Below, one piece after another: positions 1-9,381 of a stretch of 15,817 nucleotides of DNA. The stretch spans positions 1-15,817 of the forward strand of contig CAZICK010000088.1 in the NCBI GenBank assembly GCA_964537505.1. Direction: 5' to 3'. This stretch comes from DAINBT01 sp036732785. GTDB lineage: Bacteria; Planctomycetota; Phycisphaerae; Sedimentisphaerales; SM23-30. The translations under genes were made by a program, and so were the position numbers. The notes beneath the pieces were generated by a model, which worked only from the letters and a program-made list of their open reading frames with translations, did no database searches and had not been told where the DNA came from. Numbering within the stretch: position 1 is the stretch's first letter; the number at the start of each line of letters is the position of its first letter.

Positions 1-34
1 CAGCAGTTCTTAGCCTCGTGTTCTGTACAGATTC

Positions 35-1285
35 TTATGAGGAACCATATTTTTTAGCCCGGTCAGGCATATTTTGAAATATTTGTTCGAGTGTTCGGTT
101 GAGAGTTGTGATATTGAAGTCCCGCTCGACGCAGTTTCGGGCGGATCTGCCCATTTCAGGCCACACTTGAGGGTGATCGATCAGATATTCCAATTTTTCC
201 GCCAGGGCGTCCACATTTTTTTCCGGCACTGTGAAACCCGATTGACCGTTCCGTACCAGTTCTGGGATACCGGTGTGGTCAGATGAAAGGATGGGTAATC
301 CCACTGCCGCGGCTTCCATTAAAACGACCGGTATGCCTTCCTGATCGCCGTCACTTGCCGTTACACTGGGAAGAAGGAAGATATGCGCCTGTTTATAGAG
401 TTCGATGATTTCATTCTGTTCGAGAGCTCCGAGGAATCTGACCTTCTCTGCCAGGGCCAATTCCATAACCAGAGAGGTCAGCTTATCTATGAGCGGACCG
501 TCACCGGCGATCAGGTACTCGATGTTGGAATGATTTGGAAGGAGCTTTGCGACGGCTTTGATCGCGTATTCGTGCCCCTTCTTTTCGGTCAGCCGACCTA
601 TGGTCAATATTTTTACCGGCTGACCAGGTTCGATCCTTCTTTCGGCATACTCGAACTTATCGAGGTCGATACCCATGTGATGTACGATTATTTTGTTTTC
701 GGAGCAGCCCATTTCGATCAGTTTGTTTTTCCAGTAGCCGCTGATCGGCAAAAAAAGGTCGCCCTCATCGATGAGGTTTTGGTAAACATCGTTGCCCCGC
801 TCCAAAAGATATTTCGACATATCAGCCCCATGAAATACGGTGCATATTCCGCCGGTCAGCCCCACTTCTTTGAAAGCGACGACCACCCTGCCGATAAAAC
901 CGTAGTGACAGTTGATTATCTCGAAAGACCGGTCGCATAAAAGGATAAACAAATGCAGCCATCCCAAAGACAGGAAACGTTTGCCGCAGATATAGGCCTT
1001 GAGATACCTTAATATCTTAGGGGTCTTATGGAGATTCGAGGCTATCAGCCGTAAAGCTGTTATGATGCGAAGTATTTTGCTTCCCGGAGTAGTGGGAAAG
1101 TAATGGGTTCGTTCCAGCAGATGATATTTTTCGACGTCCGGATGGGTCTTGGAATCGGAAGAAGCGGACGTAGCGAATATCTCGACATCATGGCCGAGAT
1201 CCAACATGCCGGTAATCTGATTGAGAATAAAGGTTTCCGACAAACAGGGAAATTCATTAATAACAAATGCGATTTTCATTGTCAT
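35..1285 (-). CDS. GT4 glycosyltransferase, WcaL/colanic-acid type
   Basis: This 416-residue protein is a GT-B fold glycosyltransferase that probably adds a sugar to a lipid-linked glycan at the cytoplasmic face of the membrane. The N-terminal half has the EFPCLSETFI segment (about residues 11-20), NCHYGF (125-130) and FHGAD (151-155), which resemble WcaL/AmsK-type enzymes of colanic acid and amylovoran synthesis. The C-terminal nucleotide-sugar domain has the GRLTEKKG loop (230-237; basic residues that contact the donor phosphates in the family) and the EX7E motif, E316 to E324, within EGIPVVLMEA. ATG at 1285 is the first in-frame start after an upstream stop; ATG at 1279 is also possible. 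The only Shine-Dalgarno-like AGGAG (complement of 1305-1309) lies about 19 nt upstream behind an A-run, which is too far for a standard site. It is the last visible gene of the glycan operon, 63 bp after the BNR gene. Donor and acceptor cannot be told. Confidence 0.9.
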   Translation of the reverse strand: MTMKIAFVINEFPCLSETFILNQITGMLDLGHDVEIFATSASSDSKTHPDVEKYHLLERTHYFPTTPGSKILRIITALRLIASNLHKTPKILRYLKAYICGKRFLSLGWLHLFILLCDRSFEIINCHYGFIGRVVVAFKEVGLTGGICTVFHGADMSKYLLERGNDVYQNLIDEGDLFLPISGYWKNKLIEMGCSENKIIVHHMGIDLDKFEYAERRIEPGQPVKILTIGRLTEKKGHEYAIKAVAKLLPNHSNIEYLIAGDGPLIDKLTSLVMELALAEKVRFLGALEQNEIIELYKQAHIFLLPSVTASDGDQEGIPVVLMEAAAVGLPILSSDHTGIPELVRNGQSGFTVPEKNVDALAEKLEYLIDHPQVWPEMGRSARNCVERDFNITTLNRTLEQIFQNMPDRAKKYGSS

Positions 1286-1348
1286 TTTTTTTCGTCAGAG
1301 TATTCTCCTGGCCCGGGTTGCAATATCACCGCCCATCTAACTGCTGCA

Positions 1349-4300
1349 TCATCGAGATCCCACATCCGGAATCTTTCGCCCCGGCGTCCAGGGGGCGCCA
1401 ATATTTTCCATCTCCTGTTCGATCTGCTTGAGATCGCTTTCGAGCAGGGTATTCATCCGGGCGCGAAGGTCGGTAAACAATTCCAGGGCAATCTGGTATT
1501 GGCGCTGGTGGGTGGTGGTCGTGCCGGTAGTCGATCGGAAACCCTCGGTAGCCCGGTTGATCCGATCAGACAGTGACGGCGCCGTAGGCTCAAACCGATC
1601 CGAAATGGTAGAGTCGCCGTTCAGAATTATGATTATATCACGGAGTTCGCGTTCGAGGGCGCGGGTTCGGGTGATAAGGGGCAGGCTGCCAGCTTGGGGC
1701 GTGTCAAGCAGCGCCTGTTTGATACACTTCAATCGCAGCTCCGTATCGCGTACAACCTTCTTCAGAGTCATGACGGCGCAAAGAAGGTCGCTTACCTGCT
1801 TTTGAAATTTGAACTGCGCTTCCCGGTCGTGTGGCGGAATCGTTTGTCGATTGAGTGGAACAACCTTGAATGTTTGCGGTGTGCCGAGTTGAGTGAATTG
1901 GCCGTCAACGTAGCGGGACAGCTCAACGGTGTAAGTACCGGGAAGTGCCAATATCCCGCTGGAAGATTCCCGCCAGCCGTTGTCCGCCTGATCAATGGGG
2001 GACAGTTCTGTGTAGCGCAAATCCCAGGCAAGACGATGGAATCCACTACCGGTCGGGCCAGGGAGACGGCGAACAATATTACCTTGCCGGTCTTTGACTG
2101 TCAGAAGAACGGCAGGAGAGTCTTGCCCATCTTCGATCCGCAGTGATTCCCAGGTCGGATAATAAACCGGTTTGCCTTCTTTCTGGAGGGCAAGCTCGCG
2201 TTCCTTTCGCGACTGGCGGTCGGTTTTTAGCTCGTCTTTCAGATAATAGGTAAAGATCGCGCCGAAAGGAGGATTTGGCGCGGTGAAAAACGCGTCGCCC
2301 TGGCTTGCCTTTTCCCTTGAACCCAGTGGCGCGTCTTGTATGTATAACAGGGCATCCTTGACTGGGAAAAGATGAACGTCCTTGTTAAGCAGGTCTTCGC
2401 AAAGATAACGCAGGGGAGAATAGTCATCCAGAATCATGATGCCCCTGCCGAAGGTGGCGCATACGAGATCGGTTTGGCGGGCCTGGATTTCCAGGTCGCG
2501 AAAGGCAATGGTGGGCGCGCCGCCTTTCAACTGTATCCAGTGCTCCCCCGCGTCAATCGTGAAAAAGAGTGCGAACTCGGTTCCAATGAACAACAGATCT
2601 TTTTTGACAGGGTCTTCCTGAATCGTCCAGGCTACGTGCCGGTCAGGCAGGTCCGAGCTGATGGATGACCAGGTCCGACCGCGATCAGTACTCCTGAACA
2701 CGTAGGGTTTGAAATCACCTCGTTTGTGATTATTGAAAACGGCATAGACCGTATCTACATCGTGAGAGGATGCCTTCAGGTCGGCTACATAGGTAAGCTC
2801 GGGTACGTCGGGAAAGGTTTCAATTTTGCGCCAGTTTTGGCCGCCATCTTCGGTAACCTGAATCAACCCGTCATCGGTTCCGACATAAATGAGACCTTCC
2901 TGCAGCGGTGACTCGTCCAGCGAGACCAGATTGCCATAAAAAGAAGTCCAGACGTTTTTCCAGACTGATTCCACGCTCCAGACGGTATCCATCACTTCGA
3001 GTTTGTTCCGATCTATCTGACGGGTGAGGTTTCCACTGATGGCCCGCCAGGTATCGCCGCGGTCGTCACTGCGAAAGAGGATGTTGGCGCCGAAGTAGAG
3101 CCGGGTTGGTGAATGGGGACTGATAATCAAAGGCGTGTCCCAGTTCCAGACCAGGGGCGGATCGTTTTTGCCGGGCTGCGGCTGGATGTCGATGCGCTCG
3201 CCGCTCTTGCGGTCGTAACGGACCAGTTCTCCATACTGAGATTCGCAATAGATAATGTCTGGGTTGGTGGGATCGACGCGGGCCTGGTAGCCGTCGCCGC
3301 CGACGGTGATAAACCAGTCACTGTTGCGGATGCCGTGGGCATTGGTCGTTCGTGAAGGACCGCCGATTGTCGAGTTATCCTGGGTTCCGCCATAAACGTT
3401 GTAAAAAGGCAGGTCGTTGTCCAAGCCGACGCGATAAAACTGGGTTACGGGCAGGTTGGCGATGTATCGCCATGTCTTGGTGCGATCCCAGGTTTCATAA
3501 ATGCCGCCATCGCAGCCGACCATCAGGTAATCCGAGTCGTTCAGGTCAAAGAGTAGCGCATGGTTATCGACATGTTTGAAACGGGAATTAACCACGTTCC
3601 ACGTTTTTCCGCCGTCGTCGGTGACGCGGATCATCACATCCATGCAATAGATACGGTCGAACTGGTGAGGATCCGCGAAAATCTCCTGATAGTATTGGGG
3701 ATCAATCGATATATAATCGCTCATTCTGACCCAGTTTTCGCCGCCATCACTGGACCGGAAAAACCCGCTCTCGTCCCAGGCAGCCGCAACGGTCGCATAG
3801 ACTACGTCCGGTTGCTGAGGTGAGACGGCAATGCCGATGCGCCCGAGATCGACAGAGGGCAGACCTTTGACTATCTTCTTCCACTTTTTACCCGCGTCCA
3901 CGCTCTTATGAATGGCTGAGTCGGGACCGCCGCCGGCCAGCGCCCAGACATGACGGCGACGCTGATAGGAGGTGGCATAGATGATATCCGGATTGCGCGG
4001 GTCGAAGGCGATATCGCTGACGCCCGTGTTTTCACTGATAAAAAGAATAAGTTCCCAACTCTGGCCGCCATCGACGGTCTTGTAGAGACCACGGTCCCCG
4101 CCAGAAGCCCATAGCGGTCCTTGCGCAGCCACGTAAACTACATCAGAGTTCCTCGGATCAATCAGTATCTTACCTATGTGCTCGGATTGTTTGAGGCCCA
4201 CGTTTTTCCAACTCTTGCCGGAGTCAAGGCTCTTGTAAACGCCGTCCCCGTAACCGACGCTTCGCTGACTGTTGTTTTCACCAGTCCCCAGCCACAGGAT

Positions 4301-4693
4301 ATTGGGGTTTTGGGCATCGATAGTGATACACCCGATAGAGTAGGAGCCGTAATCGTCAAATATAGGAGTCCATTCCGTGCCGTTGTTGACCGTCTTCCAG
4401 ACATTACCGGATGCTACCGCCACATACCAGGTGCTTGGTTTGGTGGGATCCTTGACAATGTCGCTGATTCGTCCTGAGCATTGGGCCGGACCAATGTTCC
4501 TGAGCTTCAACCCTGAAATGATATCAGAAGTCAGCAGTGATTGCTTGTCAGGGGACTGTTCTTGTGCGTTTTTCAGATCGGGCTCATTGTTTGCCGGATC
4601 GAAAGCCGATGCTATCCCGCTAAGAACAGAAAGAGCGGCAACGATAAAAAGAACGATGACTATGCTTTTTTGACATTGTTTTGCTGTTTTCAT
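1349..4693 (-). CDS. Secreted BNR/Asp-box beta-propeller protein (VPS10/sortilin-like)
   Basis: The frame is open to 4804, but I choose ATG 4693 (1114 residues). It begins a clear signal peptide (KQCQKS, then a hydrophobic stretch at 10-27, then ASA-FD, cleavage near residue 30), it is preceded by GGGGAG about 9 nt upstream, and it removes an overlap with the previous gene. The mature protein carries about ten Asp-box (BNR) repeats of the S-x-D-x-G-x-x-W type, for example near 156, 207, 264, 315, 358, 542, 615, 669 and 713. These imply one or two beta-propellers. Next comes a FlgD/Ig-like stretch around 850-935 (GPTGSGFHRLAWDLRY), then a helical tail with GAPWTPGR near the C-terminus, a layout typical of the large 'WD40/YVTN/BNR-like repeat' exported proteins. 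No sialidase catalytic set was recognised, so enzymatic activity is not claimed. Its place between glycan genes suggests a surface or periplasmic protein that handles or binds the product; this is inference. Confidence 0.88.
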   Translation of the reverse strand: MKTAKQCQKSIVIVLFIVAALSVLSGIASAFDPANNEPDLKNAQEQSPDKQSLLTSDIISGLKLRNIGPAQCSGRISDIVKDPTKPSTWYVAVASGNVWKTVNNGTEWTPIFDDYGSYSIGCITIDAQNPNILWLGTGENNSQRSVGYGDGVYKSLDSGKSWKNVGLKQSEHIGKILIDPRNSDVVYVAAQGPLWASGGDRGLYKTVDGGQSWELILFISENTGVSDIAFDPRNPDIIYATSYQRRRHVWALAGGGPDSAIHKSVDAGKKWKKIVKGLPSVDLGRIGIAVSPQQPDVVYATVAAAWDESGFFRSSDGGENWVRMSDYISIDPQYYQEIFADPHQFDRIYCMDVMIRVTDDGGKTWNVVNSRFKHVDNHALLFDLNDSDYLMVGCDGGIYETWDRTKTWRYIANLPVTQFYRVGLDNDLPFYNVYGGTQDNSTIGGPSRTTNAHGIRNSDWFITVGGDGYQARVDPTNPDIIYCESQYGELVRYDRKSGERIDIQPQPGKNDPPLVWNWDTPLIISPHSPTRLYFGANILFRSDDRGDTWRAISGNLTRQIDRNKLEVMDTVWSVESVWKNVWTSFYGNLVSLDESPLQEGLIYVGTDDGLIQVTEDGGQNWRKIETFPDVPELTYVADLKASSHDVDTVYAVFNNHKRGDFKPYVFRSTDRGRTWSSISSDLPDRHVAWTIQEDPVKKDLLFIGTEFALFFTIDAGEHWIQLKGGAPTIAFRDLEIQARQTDLVCATFGRGIMILDDYSPLRYLCEDLLNKDVHLFPVKDALLYIQDAPLGSREKASQGDAFFTAPNPPFGAIFTYYLKDELKTDRQSRKERELALQKEGKPVYYPTWESLRIEDGQDSPAVLLTVKDRQGNIVRRLPGPTGSGFHRLAWDLRYTELSPIDQADNGWRESSSGILALPGTYTVELSRYVDGQFTQLGTPQTFKVVPLNRQTIPPHDREAQFKFQKQVSDLLCAVMTLKKVVRDTELRLKCIKQALLDTPQAGSLPLITRTRALERELRDIIIILNGDSTISDRFEPTAPSLSDRINRATEGFRSTTGTTTTHQRQYQIALELFTDLRARMNTLLESDLKQIEQEMENIGAPWTPGRKIPDVGSR

Positions 4694-4766
4694 TTCGCGT
4701 TTCTCCCCAAATTGTAGTCGTGATTGATCGATTTTGCCGTCTTTGATTTTCAATCCCAGCATCCTC

Positions 4767-6680
4767 TCATGCTGAAAGGTTACTACAAATAACAGATATT
4801 GCAAGCATTAATATGCCATAGATATTTTTGAACCAATAACAGGTGCTTACCAGGCTTCCCATCAGTTCGGTTTCGTCAACTTGCCGGTTTGTGTGGAGGC
4901 GACCCGCTTTGAAATCATCCAAAAATCGATCACAGCCTGACATATCAAATATCTCCCGCAGTTCCGGGGTGGAATGGATGATTTCCTTTAGCTGCGATAG
5001 TAACTTCTGGTCTCCTCGCAATAGCGAATATTCAAAACGGGGTGGATTTGTGCGTTTTGCCTGAATTTTTTTAAGCTGTCTCAGGGCAAAAGGAGGAAGT
5101 CTTTTTTCTATGGCATTTGTAATTAGCTTACGTAAGGGGATTTTATATTCCTGTATGCATCCCGGTAATTTTTCGCCGGTATTGGCATAAACTACATCAC
5201 GCAGTTCAGGCAGACAATGATAAATCATAAATTTGTAAAAATTCTTATTGTATATCCATTCAGCCGGCAACTTGAGCATTTGATCGACATATCTGTAACC
5301 AAGGTGAGGGCTGGCTTCGGTTACGTCGGGATGATTATGGATCGGAGAGGTGAAGGTAAAAGCCGGTTGCCTAAAAGTCATGGCCCAGGCGCTGATCTGA
5401 TGTGCTGCGGTCGGTCCGGTTAGCTTCTGGAAACATGCGAGCATAGACTCATCCAGTTTTGGAAAATATTGTTCCAACATATCATCACGAAACAACAGAG
5501 AGAGGATATTTCTGGAGAATTTCTTTCGAGTCGAACAATATTGACGAACCAACTCACTCTTTCTCTTTGAATCCAGATAATGGACCGACGAGACGTAAGA
5601 ACCCGCCAAAACGTCACCCGGTCCACCGCCTATCATGAAACCATTATTTTCTCTCATCTGGCGAATGTATTGCAATGTCTTGACAGGGTGGTGAATTGGC
5701 ATCAGCCCGCCGGTAAGCATTACCAAACAATCGGCTACGTCAGAGACCTCCGTCGGCGGGATTTTCCCGAGGCGATGGGGCAGTCCCAGAATTTTGCTGA
5801 CCTCTTTTGCAGCATTAACTTCGGGCGTATTCTCGGAACTGGTCGAATCTACGAAAGTAAAGGCATAATAATCGCTGTCTCGGGGAATAGCCCCCGCCAG
5901 CAGCCTGCTGTCCAATCCACCACTAAGGGCCACAAAACCTCTTTTTATCAACTGCGTTCTGGCGGAGGTGCTGGCCTGAAAAGCCTCGAAAGTCTCTTCC
6001 GCAAACGTTTCCGCATCGAGGTCTTGCTCCACGTTATGGGCGAGTCGCCAGTATTGTCTCTCCTGAATGCCTTCCTTTGAGACAACTATATGACTGGCTG
6101 GTCTTAGTCTTTCTATGTCTTGGAGATTGGTCTTCGTCTCAAGAGTATGTCCATAACCGAATACTTGCAATATGCCGAGTGGGTCAGGTGTAGGCCGATG
6201 ACCTGCCAGGTGCAGTAGAAAAGCCAAGTTTGAGGAAAAGAAAACCCCCTCTGCCGATCGGAATATAAAAAAAGGTCTCACCGCAAAACGGTCATCGATG
6301 ATGTGGATGTCACCGGAATCGTGCTCCATCAACAGGGAAACGAACTCACCTTCACTTTCTTCAATCTGTTTACTCGGGTCTCGGCCGGTCAAAACAGCAG
6401 GTTTCGATTTGGCGAAAGCCTCATCAGTCCCTTGCGAGTACTGAAGATCATGAAACCCCAATGTAAGAACAACATGATTATCATCGGTTTTGTATCTTAC
6501 CTGGACAGGGGCGTCTTTTTTGAATTTGGTCACCAGATAACCAAACTTGCCTTCGAAGATTTTAGTTTTATACTCTTGCGGTCGATCGGAAGGGATGATC
6601 GAAAACGATTCCAGCTTTTGCCGAATGAGTTCCACCTGCCACTTGGTATTTGTGCTGAAACAACCACCTGTTAAAGCCAT
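4767..6680 (-). CDS. Asparagine-synthetase-like amidotransferase without the glutaminase cysteine
   Basis: This 637-residue protein resembles asparagine synthetase B. An N-terminal Ntn-hydrolase-like half (about 1-200) is followed by an adenylating ATP-pyrophosphatase domain with the PP-loop SGGLDS at 253-258 and a later GGGPGD at 351-356, in the position of the second nucleotide-binding motif. Active glutamine-dependent enzymes start MCGI, with Cys2 as nucleophile. This one starts MALTGGCF, so Cys2 is replaced and the nearest cysteine is residue 7. It may therefore use free ammonia, or adenylate and amidate a different substrate such as a sugar acid of the glycan; this is inference. The last ~15 residues are hydrophobic (ILMLAISVICS). 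The start is supported by AGAGGT about 6 nt before the ATG. It lies 30 bp after the methyltransferase gene and 73 bp before the BNR gene. Confidence 0.88.
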   Translation of the reverse strand: MALTGGCFSTNTKWQVELIRQKLESFSIIPSDRPQEYKTKIFEGKFGYLVTKFKKDAPVQVRYKTDDNHVVLTLGFHDLQYSQGTDEAFAKSKPAVLTGRDPSKQIEESEGEFVSLLMEHDSGDIHIIDDRFAVRPFFIFRSAEGVFFSSNLAFLLHLAGHRPTPDPLGILQVFGYGHTLETKTNLQDIERLRPASHIVVSKEGIQERQYWRLAHNVEQDLDAETFAEETFEAFQASTSARTQLIKRGFVALSGGLDSRLLAGAIPRDSDYYAFTFVDSTSSENTPEVNAAKEVSKILGLPHRLGKIPPTEVSDVADCLVMLTGGLMPIHHPVKTLQYIRQMRENNGFMIGGGPGDVLAGSYVSSVHYLDSKRKSELVRQYCSTRKKFSRNILSLLFRDDMLEQYFPKLDESMLACFQKLTGPTAAHQISAWAMTFRQPAFTFTSPIHNHPDVTEASPHLGYRYVDQMLKLPAEWIYNKNFYKFMIYHCLPELRDVVYANTGEKLPGCIQEYKIPLRKLITNAIEKRLPPFALRQLKKIQAKRTNPPRFEYSLLRGDQKLLSQLKEIIHSTPELREIFDMSGCDRFLDDFKAGRLHTNRQVDETELMGSLVSTCYWFKNIYGILMLAISVICSNLSA

Positions 6681-6710
6681 TTTTTACCTCTTTCACAAAA
6701 CAAGTTCTCC

Positions 6711-7382
6711 TTAGGATATTTTTGTGCCGATTATGATATGCTCCATGTGTTGGTATTTAATATATGGTTCCAGCCGTGTTACCAGGCGATAAAGAACATA
6801 TCGACCTGGTATTCGTAATTCCGACAGATACGCCAGCCAATAGGCGAACCGGGTCAGGAAATTAAAATATCCCATACTTTTTTCTATCGCTAAGTTGTGG
6901 CTGTGCAGCAGGTCTTCCAATTGTTGCAGGGAATAGCCCGGGCGCACGTGCCCCCATTGGCTGTTAACCTCAGCAATCTTTTCCCGGCTCATAAAAGGGA
7001 AAGATACGCCGTCCTGCTTGGGAGTGGTAAGAATCAGTTTTCCGCCGGTTTTAAGAACCCGGCCCAGCTCACCAACGGCTTTGCTGTCGTCCGCGACATG
7101 CTCAATGAGATCGAGACCAAGAACAACATCCACGCTGTTATCGGGGATGGGCAGCTCCAGAACTGAGGCCCGGAGCGTTTTCAGGCCTTTTTCCCGGGCC
7201 AGTTGCAGGCCGGATTCATCAACATCCACTACCGTGATATCCAGGCCGGTTACCAGCTTTTGGAGTTGATCCGATACGGCCCCGTCATAAGAACCTATAT
7301 CAAAAACGACCGAATCACGGAAGATCTCGCGGGCAAATATCTTCTTCAAGGCTCGCAGGCGTAACAATGTTCCAGGTCTCAT
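6711..7382 (-). CDS. Class I SAM-dependent methyltransferase
   Basis: This 223-residue protein has a Rossmann-fold methyltransferase of the Methyltransf_11 type. Motif I is FDIGSYDG (residues 27-34, the SAM-binding glycine loop). An acidic residue ends strand 2 in VVDVDE (51-56). The DVVLGLDLIEHV segment (85-96) and GGKLILTTP (113-121) are post-motif strands common to this family. HVRPGY at 145-150 is often seen in members encoded in cell-surface glycan clusters. The C-terminal ~50 residues are aromatic and hydrophobic and may contact the membrane or a lipid-linked acceptor. AAGG about 8 nt upstream supports the ATG. It lies within the glycan operon, so O-methylation of a sugar is the likeliest role (inference); other small acceptors are possible. 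Confidence 0.88.
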   Translation of the reverse strand: MRPGTLLRLRALKKIFAREIFRDSVVFDIGSYDGAVSDQLQKLVTGLDITVVDVDESGLQLAREKGLKTLRASVLELPIPDNSVDVVLGLDLIEHVADDSKAVGELGRVLKTGGKLILTTPKQDGVSFPFMSREKIAEVNSQWGHVRPGYSLQQLEDLLHSHNLAIEKSMGYFNFLTRFAYWLAYLSELRIPGRYVLYRLVTRLEPYIKYQHMEHIIIGTKIS

Positions 7383-7429
7383 GGATTTAACCTTGTGACG
7401 ATTTTGCCAGGGGCCTTTTTCGGCAGCCC

Positions 7430-8413
7430 TCAGCGGTCATAATGTAACAATCGAAGCAGTCTCTTGCCGATAAGTGTAGTAATATATGGTAATCTCGTCA
7501 AGAATCGCATGACTGTTTTATAGCCTCGCGGCAGTAACTTGTCGAATCGGGTTATCACTTCGCCCACCATGTCAAACTGCCTTTGGCAATACATAATGTA
7601 TGTCCATTTGCGCAATTTCCGATTGATATAGGGTTTTATATCTTCCTTTTTGCCGGATTGCTCAGCCAACTCGAGATGCCTCTCGAAGAGATCGGCAACT
7701 ATCTTCACTATTTTCCGCTGATCTGTGTCCGCGGTCAGGCTCTCTGCCCGTCCCTGATAATAAACAGCCAGGGCCTGATTGAGATAACCAAACTTCCCTT
7801 CGCTATAGGCTATGCGCCACCACATATCCATATCTTCCGCATAGCGCAACCCTTCCCGAAAAAGTCCCACTCGATCAAAAACCTTACGTTTGACCATCAT
7901 ACCGCAGGAAACTATAACCACTCCGGCATTGGTAACTGAAAAAAAACTATCAACAAACTCTTTGCCGTTCAAAAGATTATTAATGATTTCGCCATGAGGG
8001 CAGATCGTTTGACTGCCGTCCCTGCAGGAATGAGCAATGTAATTACAGCTTGACCAGACAAGATCAGGGTTACGCTCCAGCAGGGCCAGTTGCTGCTGGA
8101 GTTTTTCCGGCAGCCATCTGTCGTCACCGTCGAGAAAAGCAATCCATTGGCTGGTAGCGGCGATTATTCCCGTGTTGCGGGCGGCGCTGAGTCCCATGTT
8201 GGCTTGGTGTATTATGTATTTGACCTGTGAGCCGTATTGACCGACAACCCCGGCCGTACCGTCCGTCGAGCCGTCATCGACGACGATGATCTCATCAGCA
8301 CGGCGAGTCTGAGCCAGAACACTGTCAATGGCACGGGCAATATATTTTTCGACATTATAAGCCGGAATAACAACGCTGACGCTGAAGTCATCTCTGGCGG
8401 ATTTCTCAGGCAT
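7430..8413 (-). CDS. GT2 family glycosyltransferase
   Basis: This 327-residue protein has a GT-A fold glycosyltransferase domain. It begins with SVSVVIPAYN (11-20), then DDGS (46-49) for nucleotide binding, the metal-binding LDGDD (94-98, the DxD motif) and an acidic ED pair at 193-194 (EDMDMWWR), expected to include the catalytic base region. No transmembrane segment is evident. The C-terminal ~100 residues are basic and helical. GAGG about 9 nt upstream supports the ATG. The gene starts 23 bp after the toroid-GT2 gene, and its first ~110 residues match the GT half of that protein very closely, so the pair looks like a local duplication. It probably transfers a sugar during assembly of the glycan repeat unit; the specificity cannot be read. 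Confidence 0.92.
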   Translation of the reverse strand: MPEKSARDDFSVSVVIPAYNVEKYIARAIDSVLAQTRRADEIIVVDDGSTDGTAGVVGQYGSQVKYIIHQANMGLSAARNTGIIAATSQWIAFLDGDDRWLPEKLQQQLALLERNPDLVWSSCNYIAHSCRDGSQTICPHGEIINNLLNGKEFVDSFFSVTNAGVVIVSCGMMVKRKVFDRVGLFREGLRYAEDMDMWWRIAYSEGKFGYLNQALAVYYQGRAESLTADTDQRKIVKIVADLFERHLELAEQSGKKEDIKPYINRKLRKWTYIMYCQRQFDMVGEVITRFDKLLPRGYKTVMRFLTRLPYITTLIGKRLLRLLHYDR

Positions 8414-9381
8414 ATTTTGTCGCCTCTGTCATACTGTCATAAACCCAATAATCTTCGCGCGATCTTATACATAATGCCCCTGCGCGGCATGGGTAACGTA
8501 GTGAGCAACCGTGCAGCCGTCTTGTAACGAAATGGAACCAAATACTCATATCGACGGATCAGGTTATGAAGGTCGTCATACTGCCTGTTCCAATACATAC
8601 TGAAAACATGATGACGTATTACCCAAGCCACATAGGTCCTGAATTCGTCAAGTCTGTTGTATTCGGCGGCCAGTTTCAGATGATTGTCATACACCTCACA
8701 CACGATATCCAACCGCTGCCGAATCGACCGGACTGCCAGGCTGCCTGGTCTTTTCCAGTTATAAACAGCCAGCGGCCGGTTGACATAACCGATCTGCGAC
8801 TGGTGATACGATATACGCAAAGCCATGTCAAGGTCTTCTCCGGAGGTTATCTCCTCGGAAAACATTCCCACCTGCTCGAAAACCTGGCGATTTATCAGCA
8901 TAGTACCCCGATTATAGCCCACACCACAGGTTATAGCGGTGATAAAGCTGTCAAAATATTCCTTATCACCCAGAAGCTCCTGGCTTTTGCCGAACTCCAG
9001 AAAATCCCGCTCGGAATTGTCCAGACAGGAACGATAAATGAAGTTACAGGTGGTCCACATCAGGTTTTTATTACGCTGCAGAAGTTCCAGTTGCAACTCC
9101 AGCTTTTCTGGCAGCCACATGTCATCACCGTCGAGAAAAGCGATCCATTGACACGTAGCCGCCTTAATGCCGGCATTACAAGCCGCACTGACACCGGCAT
9201 TCGCCTGGTGAACATACCTGACCTTCGAACCATATTGCCTGACCACCTCAGCCGTGCCGTCGGTCGAGCCGTCATCGATGACAATAATTTCATCCGGACG
9301 GTGTGTCCCAGCCAGCACCGAGTCGATAGCTTCGGCAATATACTTTTCAATATTATACGCCGGAATTACCACGCTGACACT
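8060..9381 (-). repeat. Duplicated GT2 N-terminal coding segment (8060-8383 and 9058-9381)
   Basis: Two segments of about 324 bp, roughly 1 kb apart in direct orientation, encode nearly the same start of a GT2 domain. They are residues 11-118 of the downstream GT2 and 396-503 of the fusion protein. Similarity is visible in DNA as well as protein, for example accgtcgagaaaagc followed by atccattg in both copies. Similarity falls off toward the C-termini. This points to a fairly recent duplication or to gene conversion. Confidence 0.75.
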
